Of a stretch of DNA of 64,000 nucleotides, positions 58,520 to 64,000 are shown in pieces (positions within the stretch are counted from its first letter, which is position 1; each line of letters begins with the position of its first letter). The translations under genes were made by a program, and so were the position numbers. The stretch is from Campylobacter concisus (lineage in GTDB: Bacteria; Campylobacterota; Campylobacteria; Campylobacterales; Campylobacteraceae): positions 186,001 to 250,000 of the forward strand of contig NZ_PPAW01000015.1 of assembly GCF_002913225.1 (NCBI RefSeq), read 5' to 3'. Below the pieces are notes generated by a model. The model was given only the letters and a program-made list of their open reading frames with translations, made no database searches and had not been told where the DNA came from.

Positions 58520-58522
58520 GCC

Positions 58523-59059
58523 ATGGGCAGCAATGATAAAGAGACACTAGAGCTTATTAGATACTACAAAAAGAGCTGGTTGCTACTGCAAAAATTTGAT
58601 GATGGCTCACTTGGTCTTTACAAAAGCGATGTGGGCGAAAATTTTACTCTTGGATATGACGAGGTGCTAACAGCAGTGGATGAGCTAAAAAGAGAGCTTA
58701 TAAAAAGGGGCGAGGCGTCAAATATCTTTGGCGTTCAAAAGGCAGATGAATTTGAAGGGATAATAAAAAATATCTATCAGACATTTGGCGGATGTGATCT
58801 TTTAACAAGCCCGCAAGAAAAAGCGGCAAATTTGATCTACTACATCATCAAAGACCACCTCTTTAGCGACGGCAACAAACGCATCGGATCATTTATATTT
58901 ATCTTGTTTTTATCAAAGTGCAGGCTTCTTTATAAAAGTAGTGGCGAGCTAAGGATAAACGACAACGCCCTTGTTGCACTTGCACTGTTCATTGCTCAAA
59001 GCGAGCCAAAGCAAAAAGATATGATGGTAAATTTGATCACAAATTTACTTGTGGATTAA
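58523..59059 (+). CDS. Fic domain protein
   Basis: 178 residues. The Fic motif HLFSDGNKRIG (His112, DGNKR 116-120) is complete, so AMP transfer to a protein hydroxyl (or a related transfer) is plausible. N-terminal ~95 residues are a possible target or regulatory part (FTLGYDEVLTAVDELKRELI). No clear (S/T)xxxE(G/N) inhibitory helix is visible in it. It lies 3 nt after WYL in the operon, suggesting co-control rather than a classical toxin-antitoxin pair. Confidence 0.82.
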   Translation: MGSNDKETLELIRYYKKSWLLLQKFDDGSLGLYKSDVGENFTLGYDEVLTAVDELKRELIKRGEASNIFGVQKADEFEGIIKNIYQTFGGCDLLTSPQEKAANLIYYIIKDHLFSDGNKRIGSFIFILFLSKCRLLYKSSGELRINDNALVALALFIAQSEPKQKDMMVNLITNLLVD

Positions 59060-59075
59060 AGGCTGATAGATACAA

Positions 59076-59651
59076 ATGAGTGGCTTAAAACTTTTTCACG
59101 CTAGCGATCTGCACTTTGGTTCTGGCTATTTTGACTATATTTTAGCCCTTCAAGACAAATTTGACATTTTTTGTTTTAGCGGTGATTTTCTATGCAAAGA
59201 GAGCGCACAAGAAAAAGAGCAAACTACTTTATGGCTAAAAAGCTTTAAAAAGCCGGTATTTGTGTGTTCTGGCAACCACGATATGCCGCCTTCTTGGCTA
59301 AAGTCTATAAGTGGCATATACTCTGATGGCGCTATAAAGACTATAAACGGCGTTAAATTTGGCTGCGTGCCTTACTTGTGTGATGATCTGCTTGAATTTG
59401 CAGAGTGCGATATCTTGCTGACCCACGTCCCACCAGCAAAGACAAGCACGAGCATCAGTAAAAATGACAAGGATCACGGAGATATGGAGCTTGCAAGGCT
59501 TATTAAAAATAATCTTTTAAATGTAAAGATCATCCTTTGTGGGCATATACATGAGCCAAAATCTCGCACGGACGTTTTAAACGGAGTTAAAATTTATAAC
59601 TCTGCAAGTAGCGGTGCAAAAGAGCCATTTTATCAAGAGATAGAGATATAG
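59076..59651 (+). CDS. Metallophosphoesterase family protein
   Basis: 191 residues. All five family blocks are visible: ASDLHFG (Asp11, His13), FSGDF (35-38), SGNHD (65-69), LLTHVPP (His117) and CGHIHE (155-160). Short, without extra domain, so a phosphodiesterase of small substrates or nucleic acid; related folds act in nucleotide and RNA repair. Last gene of the SIR2-WYL-Fic operon; its end overlaps the convergent 110-aa gene by 19 nt. Confidence 0.88.
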   Translation: MSGLKLFHASDLHFGSGYFDYILALQDKFDIFCFSGDFLCKESAQEKEQTTLWLKSFKKPVFVCSGNHDMPPSWLKSISGIYSDGAIKTINGVKFGCVPYLCDDLLEFAECDILLTHVPPAKTSTSISKNDKDHGDMELARLIKNNLLNVKIILCGHIHEPKSRTDVLNGVKIYNSASSGAKEPFYQEIEI

Positions 59652-59965
59652 TTTTCTATCATTTTAGCCACCTCTTGATGCTCGTATGGCGTCATTTCTA
59701 TATCTAAAATTTGAAAACATATCTCTTTTATAAATTCGCTCTCACAGCCAAAGTCGTTTTTTAGATTTTGCAGTATAAATTTAGCCTCAGTAACAACATC
59801 ATACGCATTATTTAATGCCTTAACGGCTTGCCTGTAAAAATCTTTTGACATTTTCGTATTGCTATATTTAGTAAAATTTGCATTATTTACGTAGTCATAG
59901 CTTGACTTAGCCTGCGCCAAAAAAGAAAACTCATCATACTCTTGCCAAATTTCTTGCTCGTTCAT
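59633..59965 (-). CDS. Small unknown protein (110 aa)
   Basis: 110 residues, acidic, mostly helical with aromatic residues (EIWQEYDEFSFLAQAKSSY, FYRQAVKALNNAYDVVTEA). Not recognised. Its size and helical layout resemble HEPN-like proteins but the RxxxxH motif is not present, so this is not a claim. The promoter carries the palindrome at 60002-60014 with TGTC-N12-TATAAT. Confidence 0.6.
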   Translation of the reverse strand: MNEQEIWQEYDEFSFLAQAKSSYDYVNNANFTKYSNTKMSKDFYRQAVKALNNAYDVVTEAKFILQNLKNDFGCESEFIKEICFQILDIEMTPYEHQEVAKMIENYISIS

Positions 59966-60001
59966 TTTTGCTCCTATGTTTTTATTATAAATAAAAATTT
60001 G

Positions 60002-60014
60002 GACAAAATTTGTC
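60002..60014. promoter_or_regulatory. GACA-N5-TGTC palindrome, leftward promoter
   Basis: GACAAAATTTGTC; on the minus strand TGTC-N12-TATAAT exactly, for the 110-aa gene. Copy 4. Confidence 0.75.
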
Positions 60015-60034
60015 TATAAAATATCCAAAAAACA

Positions 60035-60048
60035 GACATTTTTCTGTC
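60035..60048. promoter_or_regulatory. GACA-N6-TGTC palindrome, rightward promoter
   Basis: GACATTTTTCTGTC; TGTC is followed by 12 nt and TAATAT, then the AGGAGG ribosome-binding site of the 218-aa gene. Copy 5, next to copy 4 with 20 bp between them. Confidence 0.75.
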
Positions 60049-60092
60049 TTTAACTCTCGCTAATATCCTCTTAAATTTTTAGGAGGTAAAAA

Positions 60093-60749
60093 ATGGTTTG
60101 CACCAAAGAAGAAAAAGAGCTTTTGGTAGCTTTTGATCAAAAGCTACTTGAGATACAGCGCGAGATGACAGCAGAGTATCTGCGCATTAAGGAGCTTTTT
60201 AAGACATATCTTGACCATGATAAAGATATGATAGACATTGTCTGCGAGGTTGTTTTTTATATGAAAGACTACGAGGAGGAAATTCTCTCTGTTGAGTTAC
60301 AGGACTTTTACTTTGAAGATGATGATCTTAGTGGTATAGAGCTATGCTACGACGGGCGACCACATGGCTTTGACTGCTCGATCATACTCACTAAGATGTC
60401 TAGCGCCTCAATAACTATAGAAGAAATTTTATCTATTGATGATATATGTTGGCATTTTGAGCCAAGGCTATACTACAAAAAGGAAAAAATAGGTGCCTCG
60501 CTCAACGAGAAACTCATTTGGATGCCTATTGTAAGCTCTGATGACTACAACATATATCTGCCAAAGGGTGTTAGAGAGGCAAACACCTTTAAAGACTTTG
60601 ATAATATGTATATTCGTAACAGTTTTTTGACCTCTTGGTTTGATTTTGAATATAAAATTTTGCCAAAAAGTTATAAAAATTTTATCACCCGTTTTAGACA
60701 AATACCCACTCAAAAATTTTATAAACATCTTTTAGCTTATCAAATGTGA
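60093..60749 (+). CDS. Unknown protein (218 aa)
   Basis: 218 residues, not recognised. N-terminal helix (KEEKELLVAFDQKLLEIQRE), acidic and aromatic middle (LQDFYFEDDDLSGIELCYD), basic C-terminus (YKILPKSYKNFITRFRQIP). No membrane helices. AGGAGG stands at the optimum distance from its ATG, suggesting high expression when induced. The promoter carries palindrome copy 5. Confidence 0.65.
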   Translation: MVCTKEEKELLVAFDQKLLEIQREMTAEYLRIKELFKTYLDHDKDMIDIVCEVVFYMKDYEEEILSVELQDFYFEDDDLSGIELCYDGRPHGFDCSIILTKMSSASITIEEILSIDDICWHFEPRLYYKKEKIGASLNEKLIWMPIVSSDDYNIYLPKGVREANTFKDFDNMYIRNSFLTSWFDFEYKILPKSYKNFITRFRQIPTQKFYKHLLAYQM

Positions 60750-60759
60750 GATATGTAAA

Positions 60760-60791
60760 ATATTTAAGCCCAGAAATCAGGGCTTAAATAT
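60760..60791. terminator. Bidirectional terminator
   Basis: Perfect 12-bp stem ATATTTAAGCCC / GGGCTTAAATAT with an 8-nt loop between the 218-aa gene and the convergent DUF262 gene. Confidence 0.75.
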
Positions 60792-60815
60792 ATTTATACA
60801 ACTACAAAGTGTATC

Positions 60816-62564
60816 CTATAGTAACTCTCGTAATTTGCTTATCATTAGCTTTTCACGCTTTTCATAAAAATCATCAAAATTATCTAAAGATAAATCAACA
60901 TCAGGTATTAAATGATCCTTTAAAAATTTACTCTTGTCTTTATTTCTGCATTCGCTTTCAACCCACTCTTCAAGACTCTTATCATTTTTAGCCATGTTTT
61001 CGTTTGCATCTAGTAACTGTAAATTAGGGAGAGCGTCGTACATGGAAAAATCGTAGTATTCTTTTTTATTTTTCTCCATCAATTTTTTATACTCTTTGTA
61101 CTTACTTTCTGGATGCAAATGGTCCTTGTGAAAGTTATTCTTTGTGTCTAAATTTGGATATAAGATAGATAAGACGGCAAAGGCTTCTGGACTATTTTTT
61201 CTATACAGCATCAAATCTTGCAAAAAGTCATCATCGATAGTATTGTTATATTTATAAGACTTTTCAATACCCTCTAACGGAAATTCATCAATGTTGTCGT
61301 CAAAAAATACTTTACCGTCAAAATCCTTTTTAAATACTTTTCTCGTTGCGGTTAAAACGCTATCTGCGCTTCCTCCAAACGGCTTAAATAGCGTAGCCCT
61401 TAGTAAGTATTTTTTTATAACTTCTCTAGTTTGTTTTTGCCCAGTACCGTGAACTATGGAGCTAGCCAAATTTTTATGATATACATAATAAAGTACCGGT
61501 AAAATTGCATTATTTGAACTCATTGTTTGCGCATTAAACCCAAAATTTTCGAGCAAATCAAAAATGCTATGAAAGGCCATTTTTATGTTATCCCATTGCT
61601 GTTCGATATTTTCTATAAATCCGTTATTAAAACTACCTATGTCAAATTTTATATTTTCGTGATATAAATACAAAAATGCTTTTAGTACTAAATCTTTCGA
61701 GATATTAAAGCCTTTAGAGTCATTTATAAAATCGACAAGTTCATTGATCTCTTTTCTTGCATCTTTTTGTTTCCAGTTTGCAATAGCATAGCTAAATAAG
61801 ATATCAGAATAGCTAAGGTGTGTCCCGCCCGAGTTAATACGAATAAATATATTCACTGCTTTTTCTGGATTTTGGTCGTCTTCTTGGTAGAAGCTGATAA
61901 TATCTTCTGAGAATATTCTTTTTTCGAAAAGCGCCAAATTTTTAGTTTCTTTATTAGACAGTTCAAATTTTCCTTGTATTTCCACAGCCTTCACTTCATC
62001 ATCACTATGAGGATATATATCCTTACATCTAAACCATTTTTGTCCAAATTTATCCGTATAAATCTTTTTACTACCGGTTTCAGCTTTTTCCAACCATAAA
62101 AATTCGTATTCTACGTTATCATTTTTAGGCTCTTGACTTGCGGTTAGGTTAAAATAAAGCTCACAAATTTTAAATTTATCGTCCGTATTTTCCCATTTTT
62201 TATACGGTCTATGAGTATGGTATTCGCCGCAAAGCGCTAAATATAGAGAAGTTAATCTTTGTTGCCCGTCTAGTATGGCCGAAAATTCGCCAATACTCTT
62301 GGTGGGCTTGTATTCGTTATGGGTATGATACCATTCTCGAAAGTATCTCAAAAAACTGTAAAACTTCCATTGCTCTGCACTTTCGCTTCTAACTTTCCAA
62401 AAAAGCATAGAGCTAATAGGGTAGCCTCGCATAATAGAATCAAATAGTCTCTCTACTTGCTCTCCAGACCAAACATACTCCCTTTGAAATGCGGGAATAA
62501 GATATTTGTCCGCCCCTATTTCTCGTATTGCCTCTGCTATTTTTATTTGCTGAAACCCAGCCAT
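60816..62564 (-). CDS. DUF262/DUF1524 protein (GmrSD-type, type IV restriction-like)
   Basis: 582 residues. N-terminal DUF262 (IPAFQREYVW near 24-33, LDGQQRLTS at 98-106, INSGGTHLSYSD) is an NTP-using ParB-like fold; the C-terminal DUF1524 HNH nuclease has HKDHLHP (479-485). In GmrSD and relatives this fusion cuts modified phage DNA. Here both are in one protein. AAGGGG before the ATG. Its promoter lacks the regional palindrome, so it may be a later insertion into the regulated cluster. Confidence 0.87.
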   Translation of the reverse strand: MAGFQQIKIAEAIREIGADKYLIPAFQREYVWSGEQVERLFDSIMRGYPISSMLFWKVRSESAEQWKFYSFLRYFREWYHTHNEYKPTKSIGEFSAILDGQQRLTSLYLALCGEYHTHRPYKKWENTDDKFKICELYFNLTASQEPKNDNVEYEFLWLEKAETGSKKIYTDKFGQKWFRCKDIYPHSDDEVKAVEIQGKFELSNKETKNLALFEKRIFSEDIISFYQEDDQNPEKAVNIFIRINSGGTHLSYSDILFSYAIANWKQKDARKEINELVDFINDSKGFNISKDLVLKAFLYLYHENIKFDIGSFNNGFIENIEQQWDNIKMAFHSIFDLLENFGFNAQTMSSNNAILPVLYYVYHKNLASSIVHGTGQKQTREVIKKYLLRATLFKPFGGSADSVLTATRKVFKKDFDGKVFFDDNIDEFPLEGIEKSYKYNNTIDDDFLQDLMLYRKNSPEAFAVLSILYPNLDTKNNFHKDHLHPESKYKEYKKLMEKNKKEYYDFSMYDALPNLQLLDANENMAKNDKSLEEWVESECRNKDKSKFLKDHLIPDVDLSLDNFDDFYEKREKLMISKLRELL

Positions 62565-62640
62565 ATTCTACCCCTTGTAAAATTTTATATTATCATTATA
62601 ACTAAATTTATATTTTTATAAGAATTAATATCCAAATAAT

Positions 62641-62715
62641 GCCAGCACCTGCTGTGATAACTATGGCGTCTGCGTTTTTAATGATCTCTTTTGCTTGAAG
62701 TATTGTGTCGTGCAT
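62641..62715 (-). pseudogene. 5' remnant of a second SIR2 gene
   Basis: From the ATG at 62715, 25 codons read MHDTILQAKEIIK then NADAIVITAGAG, matching the start of the SIR2 protein at 56730 (IKKIIAEADAVIITAGAG). Similarity ends right after the GAG of the NAD loop and a stop follows after ten unrelated codons. It begins 3 nt after the end of the nuclease frame, so a former nuclease-SIR2 operon was cut, presumably when the DUF262 gene arrived. Confidence 0.7.
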
Positions 62716-62718
62716 GAC

Positions 62719-63926
62719 TTATACCTCGATTAATTTAGCGATTTCATCAGCTAATGGCTCTAGCTCATCTTTCATTTTTATTAGTTCATCCACTAGTTCG
62801 GCTTCGCTATATTTATAAAAAATTATCTCTCTCAAAAACTGATCTTTTTTTAGCCACTTCCATCTAGCAAATCTTGTACCTATATTCCATTCTCTAGAAA
62901 TTTTAACTTGTATGCTATCAACGTATGCCTTATTTATTCTATCTGTATCATAAGCGAGTCCGATATATGGATATAAAAAATTTTTACTATCAAACTCTAA
63001 AACAAATGCCAATAAATAGCCATTATCCCAACTTCTTTTAAAAATATATATAGGTGTAAAATATCTACTAGCATCAGCTTCTTCTATTTCTACGCACCAT
63101 TCTTGTGATAATCTTTTTCGAGTTCAATTTTTACATTTGACATAAATTCATTAAGTCTATTTGCATTGGCCATATCAAAGTATTTACTTCTTATTTCATC
63201 GACTAAGTCATAGTTTTTAAGTATTATTTCGATTATTTTTCTTTCATCCATCTGCACTCCTTTATATTTTCCATAAATTTTTTCAATTACGTTTTTGTAT
63301 TGCGATATCACGGCGGCTAAATTTGCCAAATTTCCAGCCTCATCAAGACATAAGCCAAGCCACGCCATTATCTCTTTGTCGTATGAAATCGCCTTAAAGT
63401 TAGCCACTTCATCAACGTTTTTTTCTAAAAATTTGCCGTCTTCGATTTTTAGCCCACTCAAACTATAGCCGCTAGGCTCTCGCCCCTGTGGCGATAAAAA
63501 TAGTACGTAAATTTCAGCTTCGCTGTCGTTTTCTTTTTGGATGGTTTCTATATACCTTTTTATTTGGGCTTCTTGATCGCCGGCATTTATTTTATTTTCT
63601 AAAATAATATGCTTCGCGCCGTCAGTTATATAGATATCTATGTTTTTGTATTCTTTATAGGCTTTTGCGCTTTGCGGGTCTAGTCCAAAATTTTCTAGCC
63701 CGCATGCTTTTATAAAAAGCTCTAAGAATAACTCTTTTTGATAATGTGACGAATTTGGATCAAGTAGTGAATAGATAAAGCGTGAGTGTAATCGCACCTC
63801 ATCATTTATATCAAGAAGTACTAAAAATAAGTTATAGTCGTTATTGCCGCGTAGTTTTTTGATCTCTAGCTTGTCATTTAGGATTTTGATTTGCTTTAGC
63901 ATAGATTCAAATTTTTCTATATCCAT
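62719..63926 (-). pseudogene. PD-(D/E)XK nuclease family gene with a 1-nt frameshift
   Basis: The first frame (63926-63090) has the nuclease core: KNIDIYITDGAKHIILENKI (Asp, Glu-x-Lys). It ends at ELEKDYHKNGA. In the next frame the protein carries on as ELEKRLSQEWCVEIEEA through YIFKRSWDNGYLLAFVLEFD and stops at KLIEV (62719). One more A in the A5 run (complement of 63114-63118) would join them into a ~402-residue protein, the normal length for this family. The nuclease core precedes the break, so a shortened product could still be made. Palindrome copy 6 lies in its promoter. Confidence 0.75.
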
Positions 63927-63969
63927 ACTTTTCTCCTTTAATTTTTAAAGCATTATAGCCGGCAAAGCA

Positions 63970-63982
63970 GACACTTTTTGTC
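63970..63982. promoter_or_regulatory. GACA-N5-TGTC palindrome in the nuclease gene promoter
   Basis: GACACTTTTTGTC; on the minus strand TGTC-N12-TATAAT exactly. Copy 6; a divergent partner gene, if any, is outside the window. Confidence 0.75.
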
Positions 63983-64000
63983 TATTTTGCTACTTCACGC

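Noticed and set aside
58523-59059. Fic gene plus upstream neighbour as a toxin-antitoxin pair
   Set aside because: The neighbour is a WYL regulator of 305 residues, not a small Fic antitoxin with the inhibitory helix motif.
60002-60048. LexA/SOS box interpretation of the palindromes
   Set aside because: The sequence does not fit CTG-N10-CAG, and LexA is generally missing in Campylobacterota.
37452-64000. Prophage or integrative element carrying the accessory genes
   Set aside because: No integrase, transposase, terminase, conjugation or structural phage gene could be recognised in this part of the window.

Overview
The window looks like chromosomal DNA of a Campylobacter species (Campylobacterota), probably one close to C. 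concisus. This rests on low-GC coding sequence, FliW, the rnr-holA-rpsF-ssb-rpsR and lptC-lptA-ysxC-mrdA gene orders, a small Rossmann-only DprA, and type I restriction genes with extra ORFs between them. The species is my inference; the phylum is well supported by the gene content.

Core half (1-37.4 kb). It starts inside a gene with a degenerate receiver domain. Minus-strand ruvX, dprA, a divergent polysaccharide deacetylase and ilvC follow, then plus-strand HDOD, rnr, holA, rpsF, ssb and rpsR. Next come hpf, an MSHA-like minor-pilin cluster (three pseudopilin-like proteins and a 1454-residue exported protein) and fliW. bamD and lon precede a 1.28-kb non-coding stretch filled with diverged repeats. 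A long minus-strand run (31.1 to 21.9 kb: diguanylate cyclase, tatD, mltD-like, rlpA, hisB, kdsC, lptC, lptA, ysxC, a membrane protein, mrdA) links envelope building to phosphate-sugar and histidine steps. recN/nadK, aspS, adk, a frameshifted OB-fold gene, ppa and tRNA-Met end the core part.

Accessory half (37.5-64 kb). Right after the tRNA begins a defence-type region. It holds a type I restriction-modification operon (half-HsdS, HsdM, frameshifted HsdS, a 309-aa inserted ORF, HsdR, a decayed YgjP-type metallopeptidase with a G9 tract), a two-gene locus that I read as Kiwa (KwaA/KwaB), a broken WG-repeat gene and a DUF1643 gene. From 49.9 kb to the end lies a set of operons: tandem AAA+ ATPase, DUF2130 protein with two unknown partners, agmatine-deiminase-like enzyme, HNH protein, SIR2-WYL-Fic-metallophosphoesterase, two small unknowns, a DUF262/DUF1524 protein, and a frameshifted PD-(D/E)XK nuclease gene followed by a SIR2 stub.

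Main observation: six copies of a palindrome GACA-N5/6-TGTC sit in the promoters of this last region, and at most promoters the TGTC half lies exactly 12 nt before a TATAAT-like -10 box. Two of the copies serve divergent promoters, so about eight operons share one architecture, and one of them encodes a WYL-domain regulator. I propose a locally encoded, co-regulated multi-operon system. A second regulatory observation is a TTGACA-N17-TATACT promoter flanked by two 21-bp palindromes ahead of the type I operon. Five genes between 36 and 64 kb are broken by the loss of one A in an A-run, while none in the first 36 kb is.
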